The notes beneath the pieces were generated by a model. It saw only the letters and a program-made list of their open reading frames with translations, was not told the DNA's origin and searched no databases. The position numbers and the translations under genes were made by a program. DNA of 64,000 bases from Pseudomonas aestuarii (lineage in GTDB: Bacteria > Pseudomonadota > Gammaproteobacteria > Pseudomonadales > Pseudomonadaceae): positions 682,001-746,000 of the forward strand of contig NZ_JAQJZJ010000001.1 of assembly GCF_027988105.1 (NCBI RefSeq), given 5' to 3'. Shown here piece by piece: positions 52,861-62,128 of this stretch (within the stretch, counting starts at the first letter, position 1; each line of letters starts with the position of its first letter).

Positions 52861-53904
52861 TCAGTGGCCCTCACCAGGGGCAAGATCCTGCAGCGCCACC
52901 ATCGCTGCCCGAGCCCAGCGCGCGGTCACGGCCTGGCCGGGCTGGAAGGTCGGCGCGCCGGCCTGCCACTGATCGTTGGCCTGGCTGACGCTGAGGTTCT
53001 GGCCGTTTTCCAGCTGGATCTCATAGCGGGTAGCCGCACCCTGGTACTGGATGTCGTGCAGCAGGCCGCTGACTTCCAGCTCGCCACTGGCGAGGGGCTG
53101 GTCGTCGGCGAAGCGGATGTGCTCGGGGCGGATCGAGAACGGCAGGGCCTGGCCGGTCAGGCGCTGGGCCAGCGCGCCGCGCAGCACGTTGGAGGTGCCG
53201 ACGAATTCGGCGACGAACGCGGTCGCCGGCTTCATGTACAGGTTGCGCGGGCTGTCGACCTGCTCGATGCGGCCCTTGTTGAACACCGCGACCCGGTCGG
53301 ACATCGACAGCGCCTCGGTCTGGTCGTGGGTGACGAAGATGAAGGTGATGCCGAGCTGGCGCTGCAGCTTCTTCAGCTCGCCCTGCATCTGCTCACGCAG
53401 CTTGAGGTCGAGGGCGCCGAGCGGCTCGTCCAGCAGCAGCACTCGCGGTCGGTTGACCAGGGCACGGGCCAGGGCCACGCGCTGGCGCTGGCCGCCGGAC
53501 AGTTGCGCCGGCTTGCGTGCGCCGTAGCCGTCCAGGGCCACCAGGGCCAGGGTCTCTTCGGCGCGGACATAGCGCTCGCCCTTGGCCACCCCCTTGACCT
53601 TGAGGCCGTAGGCGACGTTGTCCAGCACGTTCATGTGCGGGAACAGCGCGTAGTCCTGGAACACCGTGTTGACGTCGCGCTGATAGGGCGCCAGGCCGAC
53701 GGCCTCCTCGCCGTGGATGCGGATGCTGCCGGCGCTGGGCTGCTCGAAGCCGGCGATCAGGCGCAGGCAGGTGGTCTTGCCCGAGCCGGAGGGGCCGAGC
53801 ATGGAGAAGAATTCGCCATCCTGGATGTCGATGGACACCCGGTCGACGGCCTTGACCTCGCCGAAGACGCGGGAGACACCGGTGAATTGCACTGCAAGGG
53901 TCAT
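52861..53904 (-). CDS. ydcT: ABC transporter ATPase YdcT
   Basis: The 347-residue ATPase has Walker A GPSGSGKTT, signature LSGGQRQRVALARAL, Walker B VLLLDEPLGALD and the H-loop FVTHDQTEA, followed by a TOBE domain (SIRPEHIRF) typical of PotA/YdcT. It starts at ATG 53904 with GGAG upstream; the longer frame has no support. It powers the YdcUV importer. A long hairpin separates it from ydcS. Confidence 0.92.
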   Translation of the reverse strand: MTLAVQFTGVSRVFGEVKAVDRVSIDIQDGEFFSMLGPSGSGKTTCLRLIAGFEQPSAGSIRIHGEEAVGLAPYQRDVNTVFQDYALFPHMNVLDNVAYGLKVKGVAKGERYVRAEETLALVALDGYGARKPAQLSGGQRQRVALARALVNRPRVLLLDEPLGALDLKLREQMQGELKKLQRQLGITFIFVTHDQTEALSMSDRVAVFNKGRIEQVDSPRNLYMKPATAFVAEFVGTSNVLRGALAQRLTGQALPFSIRPEHIRFADDQPLASGELEVSGLLHDIQYQGAATRYEIQLENGQNLSVSQANDQWQAGAPTFQPGQAVTARWARAAMVALQDLAPGEGH

Positions 53905-54051
53905 GTAAAACTCCAGGATAAAAATATGCCACCCGCCCTGGCTGCCAGGGGCCGGAGGGACGGTGCAACAGGTTGCCGGCTGTGGCGTGGGTCCGGCCGC
54001 GCAGGCACAACCCAACTTGCGACACTGCGGTTAGGTTGTTAGCGAACTAGC

Positions 54052-54165
54052 GCTGCGCGAGCGGTTCGTGGGCAAGGCGTCCCGCAGCACGATGCGAGAC
54101 ATACCTTCTGGTAGGCGAGCATCGTGCGAGGACACAACGCCGCCCACGGACCGCGCAGCCGGCGC
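54052..54165. repeat. Long inverted repeat between ydcS and ydcT
   Basis: A left arm starting GCTGCGCGAGCGG and ending CACGATGC (54052-54095) pairs with a right arm GCATCGTGCG to CCGCGCAGCCGGCGC (54119-54165); an inner TACC/GGTA stem forms in the loop. It would be transcribed between the substrate-binding protein and the ATPase. Confidence 0.75.
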
Positions 54166-54172
54166 GGCTCCC

Positions 54173-55324
54173 TTATCTACCGCCCATGATCGCGATGTAA
54201 TCCTGGGTCCAACGGCTGTAGGGCACGTACTTGCCACCCTCGGCCTGCGGGGTCTTCCAGAAGGCGATCTGGTCGAACTTGTCGAAGCCATTGGTCTTGC
54301 AGCCTTCGGCGCCGAGCAACTCATTACCCTGGCAGGCGGCGGGCACCGCCGGCAGGGAGCCGAACCAGGAGGCCAGATCGCCCTGTACCTTGGGTTCCAG
54401 CGACCAGTTCATCCACTGGTAGGCGCAGTTCGGGTGCTTAGCGTCGGCGTGCAACATGGTGGTGTCGGCCCAGCCGGTGGCACCCTCTACCGGCACCACT
54501 GAGGCGATCGGTTGGCTTTCCGCCTGCAGGGCGTTGACCTGGTACGGCCAGGAGCCGGAGGCGACCACGCCTTCGTTCTTGAAGTCGCTCATCTGTACCG
54601 TGGCGTCGTGCCAGTAACGGTGGATCAGGTCATGTTGCTGGCGCAGCAGGGCCAGGGTGGCGGCGTACTGCGCCTCGTTGAGCAGGTAGGGGTCGTCGAT
54701 GCCCAGCTCGGGCTTGGTCGCCTTGAGGTAGAGCGCCGCATCGGCGATGTAGATCGGGCCGTCATAGGCCTGCACGCGGCCCTTGTTGCTCTTGCCATCG
54801 GCCAAGGTCTGCTCCTCGAACACCACCTTCCAGCTGGTCGGCGCGTCCTTGAATACCTCAGTGTTGTACATCAGCACGTTGGGGCCCCACTGGTAGGGGG
54901 TGCCGTAATGCTGGCCGGCGACGGTGTGCCAGGGGGCCTGCTTGAGGCGCTCATCGACGCTCTTCCAGTTGGGGATCAGGTCGATGTTGATTGGCTGCAC
55001 GCGCTTGCCGGCGACCAGGCGCAGCGAGGCGTCGCCCGAGGCGGTGACCAGGTCGTAGCCGCCCTTGGCCATCAGGCTGACCATCTCGTCGGAGGTGGCG
55101 GCGGTCTTGACGTTGACCATGCAGCCGGTCTGCTGTTCAAAACCGGTGACCCAGTCGTAGCCCTTGTCGGTCTCGCCGCGTTCGATATAGCCGGGCCAGG
55201 CGACGATATCCAGGCGTCCTTCGCCGGCACCGAGGGCCTTCAACGGCTCGGCGGCTTGCAGGCTGGCGCTGGCCAGCAGTGCGCTGGCCAGCGCACTGAA
55301 CAAAGCGGTTCTTTGCACGAACAT
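54173..55324 (-). CDS. ydcS: ABC transporter substrate-binding protein YdcS (PotD/F type)
   Basis: The 383-residue periplasmic protein has a signal peptide (TALFSALASALLASASLQA) and then a PotD/PotF-like fold starting RLDIVAWPGYIERG, with GGYDLVTASGDASLRLV and GTPYQWGPNVLMYN. It matches YdcS in whole length and gene order. AGAGGG precedes ATG 55324. The ligand is probably a polyamine or related amine; YdcS proteins have also been linked to polyhydroxybutyrate. It is separated from ydcT by a stable hairpin. Confidence 0.9.
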   Translation of the reverse strand: MFVQRTALFSALASALLASASLQAAEPLKALGAGEGRLDIVAWPGYIERGETDKGYDWVTGFEQQTGCMVNVKTAATSDEMVSLMAKGGYDLVTASGDASLRLVAGKRVQPINIDLIPNWKSVDERLKQAPWHTVAGQHYGTPYQWGPNVLMYNTEVFKDAPTSWKVVFEEQTLADGKSNKGRVQAYDGPIYIADAALYLKATKPELGIDDPYLLNEAQYAATLALLRQQHDLIHRYWHDATVQMSDFKNEGVVASGSWPYQVNALQAESQPIASVVPVEGATGWADTTMLHADAKHPNCAYQWMNWSLEPKVQGDLASWFGSLPAVPAACQGNELLGAEGCKTNGFDKFDQIAFWKTPQAEGGKYVPYSRWTQDYIAIMGGR

Positions 55325-55412
55325 TGGGTTTCCCTCTTTTCTGTTGTTGGGCTCGGGGCAGTTGAACGTCATGTAGCTCAGCCGGTCAGGGCTACTTGTG
55401 GGTACTACTCAT

Positions 55413-56882
55413 TCAATCCAGCTGCTGCTGGCCGTGGCGGGCCATGATGTGGCGCACCACGCTGTAGTCCTGCAGCGAATCGCTGGACAGATCCTTGCCG
55501 TAGCCGGAGCGCTTGAGGCCGCCGTGGGGCATCTCGCTGACCAGCATGAAGTGACTGTTGATCCAGGTGCAGCCGTACTGCAGGCGCGCGGCGACTTGCA
55601 TGGCCTTGTCCAGATTGCCGGTCCACACCGAGGAAGCCAGGCCGTATTCGGAGTCGTTGGCCCAGTCCACTGCCTGCGCCAGTTCGTCGAAGCGGGTGAC
55701 GGTGACCACCGGGCCGAACACCTCGCGCTGGACGATCTCGTCGCCCTGCCGGCAGCCCGCGAGCAGGGTCGGCTGGTAATAGAAGCCGGGGCCGGAGTGC
55801 GCGGCGGCGCCGGTGACGCGCTCGATGTGCGGTTGACCGAGGGCGCGCTCGACGAAGCTGGCCACCCGGTCGCGTTGGCGCGCGCTGATCAGCGGGCCGA
55901 TCTCGTTATCCGCATCGGTCTTGCGGGCAAAGCGCAGGCTGCTCACGGCATCACCCAACTCCGCCACCAGGCGGTCATGAATCCCTTCTTCAGCATAGAT
56001 GCGGCAGGCCGCCGTGCAATCCTGGCCGGCGTTGTAGTAACCATAGCTGCGCACGCCTGCGACCACCGCCTGCAGGTCGGCATCGTTGCAGACGATCACC
56101 GGCGCCTTGCCGCCGAGTTCCAGGTGGGTGCGCTTGAGGGTTTTGGCGGCGGCCTGGAGGATTTTCTGCCCGGTGACGATATCGCCGGTCAGCGAGACCA
56201 TGCGCACCTTGGGGTGGCTGACCAGCTGGCTGCCGACGCTATCGCCGCCACCACAGAGGATGTTCAGCACGCCGCGCGGCAACAGCTCGGCGAGCACCGG
56301 GGCCAGGGCCAGGATCGACAGCGGGGTGTGCTCGGAGGGTTTGAATACCAGGCAGTTGCCGGCGGCGAGGGCCGGGGCGATCTTCCAGGCGGCCATCATC
56401 AGCGGGTAGTTCCAGGGCGCGATGGAGGCGACCACGCCGATCGGGTCGCGCCGCACCATGCTGGTATAGCCCGGCAGGTATTCGCCGGACAGTTGGCCGG
56501 TCTGGCAGCGCACCGCGCCGGCGAAGAAGCGGAACACGTCCACCGCGGCGCTGAGGTCGTCCTGCCGGGCCAGGTGCAGCGGCTTGCCGCAGTTGAGCGC
56601 TTCCAGGCGGGCGAGCAGGTCGGCGCGCTGTTCGATGGCGTCGGCGATGCCGAGCAGGATCAGCGAGCGTTGCTGTGGGGTGGTGCGCGACCAGCTGGGA
56701 AATGCCCGGTGTGCCGCCAGGATGGCGGCCTCGACCTGTTCGCCTGAGGCTTCGGCGATATGGGTCAGGATTTCACCGGTTGCCGGGTTGAGGATCGCTT
56801 CCACCGCGCCTTCACCGGCGAGCAGTTGGCCGTCGATCAATAATTCACGGAAGAGGGGCGTGGGAATCGGTGCGCCAGCCAT
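55413..56882 (-). CDS. Second aldehyde dehydrogenase, PatD paralogue
   Basis: The 489-residue protein is clearly related to the PatD at 49605-51029 (shared [41 protein letters not shown]). Catalytic Glu ([10 protein letters not shown]) and Cys (GQDCTAACR) are present. Differences include a 15-residue longer N-terminal (AGAPIPTPLFRELLIDG) and changes around the substrate pocket. It heads the ydc cluster, 88 bases upstream of ydcS. It should oxidise an aminoaldehyde, perhaps of different chain length. An ancient duplication is likely. Confidence 0.85.
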   Translation of the reverse strand: MAGAPIPTPLFRELLIDGQLLAGEGAVEAILNPATGEILTHIAEASGEQVEAAILAAHRAFPSWSRTTPQQRSLILLGIADAIEQRADLLARLEALNCGKPLHLARQDDLSAAVDVFRFFAGAVRCQTGQLSGEYLPGYTSMVRRDPIGVVASIAPWNYPLMMAAWKIAPALAAGNCLVFKPSEHTPLSILALAPVLAELLPRGVLNILCGGGDSVGSQLVSHPKVRMVSLTGDIVTGQKILQAAAKTLKRTHLELGGKAPVIVCNDADLQAVVAGVRSYGYYNAGQDCTAACRIYAEEGIHDRLVAELGDAVSSLRFARKTDADNEIGPLISARQRDRVASFVERALGQPHIERVTGAAAHSGPGFYYQPTLLAGCRQGDEIVQREVFGPVVTVTRFDELAQAVDWANDSEYGLASSVWTGNLDKAMQVAARLQYGCTWINSHFMLVSEMPHGGLKRSGYGKDLSSDSLQDYSVVRHIMARHGQQQLD

Positions 56883-57025
56883 GCGGTGTGCCCTTATCTT
56901 AATTTGGGGACAACGGGCTGCTGTAGGGAGGACTCAGGCCCGGTGCGCTCTTCTCACTGTGCGAAGGAGAGACTAGATCCTGGGCTTAAGGCTCACAAAT
57001 TCTTAATACTGAAGGCTGCGTTCGA

Positions 57026-57937
57026 TTAAATAGATAGCTTGCGTCCGCCAGGTTGCTCGCGGGCAACGCTGAGGAAGGGGTCGACCAGTGCCGGTCGTGC
57101 GCTGCCGCGGCGCCAGGCCAGACCGACGTCGAGGGGCTGGGTCAGGTCGACCAGGGCGCGGGCTTCGATGATGTCGCCCTCCAGTGACCAGGGGCGGTAG
57201 GTCATGTCCGGCTGGATCGACAGGCCCAGGCCGGCGGCGACCAGGCTGCGCACCGCCTCGGTGGAGCCGGTGCGCAGGGTGATGTGCGGCTGCAGGCCGG
57301 CGCCGGACCAGATGCGCTGGGCATTCAGCTCCATCTCGTCGACATTGAGCTGGATCAGCGGCTCGCTGACGATGTCGGCCAGGCTGATGCTGTCGTGTTC
57401 CAGCAGTGGGTGCTGCGGCGGCAGCCAGAGGCGCAGCGGTGAGTGGGTCAGTACCTCGGTCTGCAAGGCGTGGCGGTCTTCAAGGTTGGACAGGATCAGC
57501 ACGCCGACGTCGATCTCGCCGCTGACCAGCAGGTGCTCGATGTACGGGCGTTCGTCTTCCATCACGCGGATTTCGACGTTGGGGTAGGCGCGCTGGAAAC
57601 GGGTGAGCAGGTCGGCCAGGTAGTAGCCGGCAACCAGGCTGGTCACGCCGATGGTCAGGCTGCCGGCGACCTGGTCGGCGCTCTGTTGCAGGCTGCGTTT
57701 GGCGTTGTCGACCGTGGCCAGGATCAGGTGCGCCTGGCGCAGGAACTGGTGGCCCTGGTGGGTCAGGGACATGCCCTTGGCGTGGCGATTGAACAGGCTG
57801 ACGCCGATCTCCTCCTCCAGTTGCTGGATGGCCAGGGTCAGGGTCGACTGGGAGATGTGCACGGCCTGGGCTGCTGCGGAAATCGAGCCGGTCTCGGCGA
57901 CGGCAATGAAGTGGCGGATCTGGCGCAGGGTCATCAT
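57026..57937 (-). CDS. LysR-type transcriptional regulator
   Basis: The 303-residue regulator (a second ATG gives 302) has an N-terminal winged helix-turn-helix (TLRQIRHFIAVAETGSISAA, then VHISQSTLTLAIQQLEEEI) and the effector-binding domain after residue 90. It lies 143 bases upstream of the aldehyde dehydrogenase gene and points the same way, so it may control the cluster; the gap has TTAAG repeats around 56980-57010 that might be binding half-sites. Its ligand is unknown. Confidence 0.88.
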   Translation of the reverse strand: MMTLRQIRHFIAVAETGSISAAAQAVHISQSTLTLAIQQLEEEIGVSLFNRHAKGMSLTHQGHQFLRQAHLILATVDNAKRSLQQSADQVAGSLTIGVTSLVAGYYLADLLTRFQRAYPNVEIRVMEDERPYIEHLLVSGEIDVGVLILSNLEDRHALQTEVLTHSPLRLWLPPQHPLLEHDSISLADIVSEPLIQLNVDEMELNAQRIWSGAGLQPHITLRTGSTEAVRSLVAAGLGLSIQPDMTYRPWSLEGDIIEARALVDLTQPLDVGLAWRRGSARPALVDPFLSVAREQPGGRKLSI

Positions 57938-58166
57938 CGCGGGCTACCAACAGGGGACTGAGCAGTCTTTCGGTACAGTTTTGTCGAAAGTACCTCATTG
58001 CGTTCGTTTTTGTAGAGCGCTAAATGTTTTCCCTGGTGGACGCGCGGCGTGCGACTCGCCAGGCCGCGCGGCGGCAACATCCCGACGCAATCCGCCGGCG
58101 ACTGCGGGATTTTTCCATTTAATCTGACGGTAGTATTTGCACCTTGGTTACCCAGGAGACGTGACG

Positions 58167-58892
58167 ATGAACACCCGTGGTTTGCTCGATCAGCTGCTCA
58201 AGTCCGGTCAGGATCTGCTGCAAAACAAGGCGGGGCAAAATCCCGGCAAGGGGCCCGCCGCCGGTGGTTTGGGTGGGTTGTTGTCAGGTGGTGCTGGCGG
58301 TCTGGGCAGTCTGCTATCCGGTGCGGGTGGCGGCGCCTTGGCTGGCGGTGCCATGGCTTTGCTGCTGGGCAACAAGAGCGCCCGCAAGTTGGGCGGCAAG
58401 GCGCTGACCTATGGCGGCCTGGCCGCGCTCGGGGTGATCGCCTACAAGGCCTATGGCAACTGGCAGGCGCAGCAGGCGCAAGCGCCGCAGGGCGAACCGC
58501 AAACTCTCGATCGCTTGCCGGCGCCGCAGGTCGAGGTGCATAGCCAGGGGATTCTCAAGGCATTGGTGGCCGCCGCCAAGGCGGATGGGCATGTCGATGC
58601 GCGAGAGCGCCAGCTCATCGAAGGCGAGCTGGTCAAGTTGACCCATGACGCCGAACTGCAGCGCTGGCTCGAGGCCGAACTGAACAAACCGCTGGATCCG
58701 GCCGAGGTGGCGGGCGCGGCGACCAGTCCGGAAATGGCTGCCGAGATGTATATCGCCAGCGTACTGATGGTCGATGAGGAGCACTTCATGGAGCGCGCCT
58801 ACCTGGAGGAACTGGCCCGCCAGCTCAAGCTCGACCCGGCGCTGAAAAGCGAACTGGAAGCCCAGGTGCGCCTGGAGCTGAACGCCGGCTGA
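58167..58892 (+). CDS. YebE/DUF533 family protein with TerB-like domain
   Basis: The 241-residue protein begins NTRGLLDQLLKSGQDLLQNK, has a Gly/Ala-rich hydrophobic stretch (residues about 30-95) that probably enters the membrane, and ends with a TerB-like helical domain (ILKALVAAAKADGHVDARER). This is the layout of YebE/DUF533 proteins. A role in envelope stress is suspected in some species. The start codon is ATG 58167 after AGGAGA. Confidence 0.85.
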   Translation: MNTRGLLDQLLKSGQDLLQNKAGQNPGKGPAAGGLGGLLSGGAGGLGSLLSGAGGGALAGGAMALLLGNKSARKLGGKALTYGGLAALGVIAYKAYGNWQAQQAQAPQGEPQTLDRLPAPQVEVHSQGILKALVAAAKADGHVDARERQLIEGELVKLTHDAELQRWLEAELNKPLDPAEVAGAATSPEMAAEMYIASVLMVDEEHFMERAYLEELARQLKLDPALKSELEAQVRLELNAG

Positions 58893-58904
58893 AAGTCGAC
58901 CCTT

Positions 58905-59006
58905 GTAGCCCAGGTGCAATCCGGCAGAGGCGGGGGCCTGGATTCCATCCAGGCTACGAGCTGTCCGTAGGATGGCGTTCAACCTACGCGGCCCGCCTCA
59001 TCCTAC
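58905..59006. repeat. Two adjacent GTAG...CTAC palindromic elements
   Basis: First GTAGCCCAGG... to ...ATCCAGGCTAC (58905-58957), then GTAGGATGGCG... to ...CTCATCCTAC (58967-59006). Both are inverted-repeat elements in the gap between the YebE-like and GMC genes, of the same general style as 3012-3067 and 62004-62104. Confidence 0.6.
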
Positions 59007-59130
59007 AAAAGCTTCCGGCGGGGCGTTGTCATTCACCGCGTCTATCTCAGACCAAAAGATCATGTCGCTCGGCTGCCGGGCGGCTAGGCTGTTGTCCATT
59101 CCAACCGCAATGGCTACAGCGAGGGCACCG

Positions 59131-60792
59131 ATGCAACAACTCGAGGACAGCTACGACTACCTGATCGTCGGGGCCGGCCCGGCCGGCTGCCTGTTGGCCA
59201 ATCGCCTGTCTGCCGATCCAGCGGTGCGGGTGTTGTTGCTGGAGGCCGGCGGGCGTGACAACTATCCCTGGATCCATATTCCGGTCGGCTATCTGTATTG
59301 CATCGGCAACCCGCGCACCGACTGGTGCTATTCCACCGAGGCCGAACCCGGCCTGAATGGCCGGGCGCTGAACTATCCGCGTGGCCGGGTGCTGGGTGGC
59401 AGCTCGTCGATCAATGGCATGATCTACATGCGCGGCCAGGCCCGCGATTACGATGGCTGGGCGGCGGCCGGCAATCCCGGCTGGGCCTGGGACGATGTTT
59501 TGCCGCTGTTCAAACGCACTGAGCACCATTTTGCCGGCAGCAGCGAGGTACACGGCGCCGCCGGCGAGTGGCGAGTCGAGCGCCAGCGCCTGTCCTGGCA
59601 GGTGCTGGAAGCCTTCCGTCAGGCCGCAGGGCAGAGCGGCATCGCCAGCATCGAAGACTTCAACGCGGGCGATAACGAGGGCTGCAGTTACTTCCAGGTC
59701 AATCAGCGCCGTGGCGTGCGCTGGAACGCTTCGAAAGCCTTCCTCCGCGATATTCGTCAGCGCCCCAACCTGCGCGTGCTGACGGGGGCCGAGGTGCAGC
59801 GGGTGGTGCTCGCCGAGGGGCGTGCCGATGCGTTGAGTCTGCGCTGGCAAGGGGGCGAACGGCTGATCCGCGCGCGGCGCGAGATCATCCTCTGTGCCGG
59901 CTCGATCGGCACGCCGGCACTGCTGCAGCGTTCGGGCATCGGTCCGCGGCCGTTATTGCAGCGCCTGGGCATCGGCGTGCAGCACGAGTTGCCCGGAGTG
60001 GGCGAGAACCTGCAGGATCACCTGCAGCTACGGCTGATCTACAAGGTCAGCGGCGTGCCGACCCTCAATCAGGTCGCCGGCAGCCTGTGGGGCAAGCTGG
60101 GCATGGGCCTGGAGTATCTGTTCAAGCGTAGCGGTCCATTGGCCATGGCACCGAGCCAGTTGGGCGCCTTTGCCCGGTCCAGTGCCGCGCAGACCTCGGC
60201 CAACCTGCAATACCACGTGCAGCCGCTGTCACTGGAGCGTTTCGGCGAGCCACTGCATGACTTCCCGGCCTTCACCGCCTCGGTGTGCAACCTGCGTCCG
60301 CACAGCCGTGGCAAGGTCGAAATCCGCTCGCTGGAGGTCGCGCAGGCCCCGTTGATCCAGCCCAACTACCTGAGTGACGAGCGCGACCTGCAGGTGGCCG
60401 CCGATGCGATCCGCCTGACCCGGCGCATCGTCGCCGCGCCGGCGCTGGCCGCCTTCAAGCCCGAGGAGTACAAGCCGGGGCCGAGTTACCAGAGCCAGGA
60501 GGATTTGCAGCGGGCGGCGGGGGAGATCGGCACCACGATTTTTCATCCGGTCGGCACCTGCAAGATGGGCTCGGGGCGCGCGGCGGTGGTCGATGCGCAG
60601 TTGCGCGTGCATGGCGTGCCGGGGCTGCGCATCGCCGATGCCTCGGTCATGCCGGACATCGTCTCCGGCAACACCTGTTCGCCGGTGTTGATGATTGCCG
60701 AGAAGGCCGCGCAGTTGATTCTCGAGTCGCCACCCTGCCCGGGCCTGGAGGCTACCCCGGCGCCGCCGGTGAGCGAGGCGGCGACCGGCTAA
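59131..60792 (+). CDS. GMC-family FAD oxidoreductase (choline/alcohol dehydrogenase-like)
   Basis: The 553-residue flavoprotein has the N-terminal FAD motif DYLIVGAGPAGCLLANRL, the GMC signatures GRVLGGSSSINGMIYMRGQ and GSIGTPALLQRSGIG, and the C-terminal catalytic His and Asn (FHPVGTCKMGSG, SGNTCSPVLMIAEKA). The substrate is some alcohol; choline is possible but not supported by a neighbouring betaine-aldehyde gene or transporter. The start was chosen at ATG 59131, just before the FAD motif, with GAGGG upstream. Confidence 0.88.
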   Translation: MQQLEDSYDYLIVGAGPAGCLLANRLSADPAVRVLLLEAGGRDNYPWIHIPVGYLYCIGNPRTDWCYSTEAEPGLNGRALNYPRGRVLGGSSSINGMIYMRGQARDYDGWAAAGNPGWAWDDVLPLFKRTEHHFAGSSEVHGAAGEWRVERQRLSWQVLEAFRQAAGQSGIASIEDFNAGDNEGCSYFQVNQRRGVRWNASKAFLRDIRQRPNLRVLTGAEVQRVVLAEGRADALSLRWQGGERLIRARREIILCAGSIGTPALLQRSGIGPRPLLQRLGIGVQHELPGVGENLQDHLQLRLIYKVSGVPTLNQVAGSLWGKLGMGLEYLFKRSGPLAMAPSQLGAFARSSAAQTSANLQYHVQPLSLERFGEPLHDFPAFTASVCNLRPHSRGKVEIRSLEVAQAPLIQPNYLSDERDLQVAADAIRLTRRIVAAPALAAFKPEEYKPGPSYQSQEDLQRAAGEIGTTIFHPVGTCKMGSGRAAVVDAQLRVHGVPGLRIADASVMPDIVSGNTCSPVLMIAEKAAQLILESPPCPGLEATPAPPVSEAATG

Positions 60793-60896
60793 GTGCCCGC
60801 TGGCCGATCACGGCCGCTTGCGGGCTGCCAGAGGGACTGCGATTACGGTATACTCGCCGGCTTTTCCGAAAGTTTTACCTGCGAGTGCCGCCAGCC

Positions 60897-61992
60897 ATGG
60901 AAATCAACCCGATCCTGAACAGCATCAAGGACCTATCCGAGCGCACCCAGACTATTCGGGGGTATCTTTGACTACGATCAAAAGCATGATCGGCTGGTCG
61001 AAGTAAACCGCGAACTCGAAGACCCGAACGTCTGGAACAACCCCGAATACGCCCAGAACCTGGGGCGTGAGCGCGCCGCCCTGGCGTTGATCGTCGACAC
61101 CATCGACGACCTCGACGGCAGTCTGGGCGACTCGCGTGATCTGCTGCAGATGGCCGCCGAAGAAGAAGACCAGGGCGCCGTCGACGATGTCGCGGCCGAG
61201 GTCGAGCGCCTGCGCGAAATCCTCGAGAAGATGGAGTTCCGCCGCATGTTCAGCGGCGAGATGGACGCCAACAACGCCTACCTGGACATTCAGGCCGGCT
61301 CCGGCGGCACCGAAGCCCAGGACTGGGCCAACATCCTGCTGCGCATGTACCTGCGCTGGGCCGACAAGCGCGGTTTCGACACCACCATCATGGAGCTGTC
61401 CGCCGGCGAAGTCGCCGGGATCAAGGGCGCGACCCTGCATATCAAGGGCGAATACGCCTTCGGCTGGTTGCGCACTGAGATTGGTGTGCACCGTCTGGTG
61501 CGCAAGAGTCCGTTCGACTCCGGCAACCGTCGCCACACCTCGTTCTCGGCGGTGTTCGTCTCGCCGGAAATCGATGACAACATCGAAATCGACATCAATC
61601 CGTCGGACCTGCGCATCGACACCTACCGTTCTTCGGGCGCCGGTGGTCAGCACGTCAACACCACCGACTCGGCGGTGCGGATTACCCACGTGCCGAGCAA
61701 TACCGTGGTCTGTTGCCAGAACGAACGCTCCCAGCACGCCAACAAAGACACCGCGATGAAGATGCTGCGCGCGCGCCTGTACGAGCAGGAAGTGCAGAAG
61801 CGCAACGCCGCCTCGCAGGTGCTGGAAGACTCGAAGTCGGACATCGGTTGGGGCCACCAGATTCGCTCCTACGTGCTCGATCAGTCGCGGATCAAGGACC
61901 TGCGCACCAATATCGAGCGCAGTGACTGCGTCAACGTGCTCGACGGCGATATCGACGAGTACCTGGTGGCCAGCCTGAAACAGGGGCTTTAA
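60897..61992 (+). CDS. prfB: Peptide chain release factor 2 (programmed +1 frameshift)
   Basis: RF2 ends translation at UGA and UAA. The gene is split: ATG 60897 reads 24 codons to an in-frame TGA at 60969-60971 (CTT TGA C) preceded by the Shine-Dalgarno-like GGGGG. A +1 shift at CTT continues with GAC (60970) to the stop at 61992, giving 364 residues. Key motifs are the anticodon-like SPF (RKSPFDSG) and GGQ ([15 protein letters not shown]). This is the classical autoregulatory frameshift. TATACT at 60849-60854 may be the -10 box. Confidence 0.97.
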
Positions 61993-62003
61993 CAACACGC
62001 AAT

Positions 62004-62104
62004 GTAGGTTGGGCCGGTCAGGCCCAACGAGCGGCGCTGCATTTGCGTAGGAGGCCGGCCCGTTGGCCGGATGTTGGGCATCGCTGCGCTCAGCACCAAC
62101 CTAC
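62004..62104. repeat. Palindromic element between prfB and lysS
   Basis: GTAGGTTGGGCCGG at 62004 and CACCAACCTAC ending 62104 are inverted; further pairing lies inside (GGCCGG/CCGGCC). It covers most of the prfB-lysS gap and ends 25 bases before the lysS ATG. Confidence 0.7.
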
Positions 62105-62128
62105 GATTACCAGGAAAGACCAGAGATC

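Noticed and set aside
59131-60792. betA (choline dehydrogenase) assignment
   Set aside because: The GMC family is broad and there is no betB, betI or choline transporter next to it; only the family can be stated.
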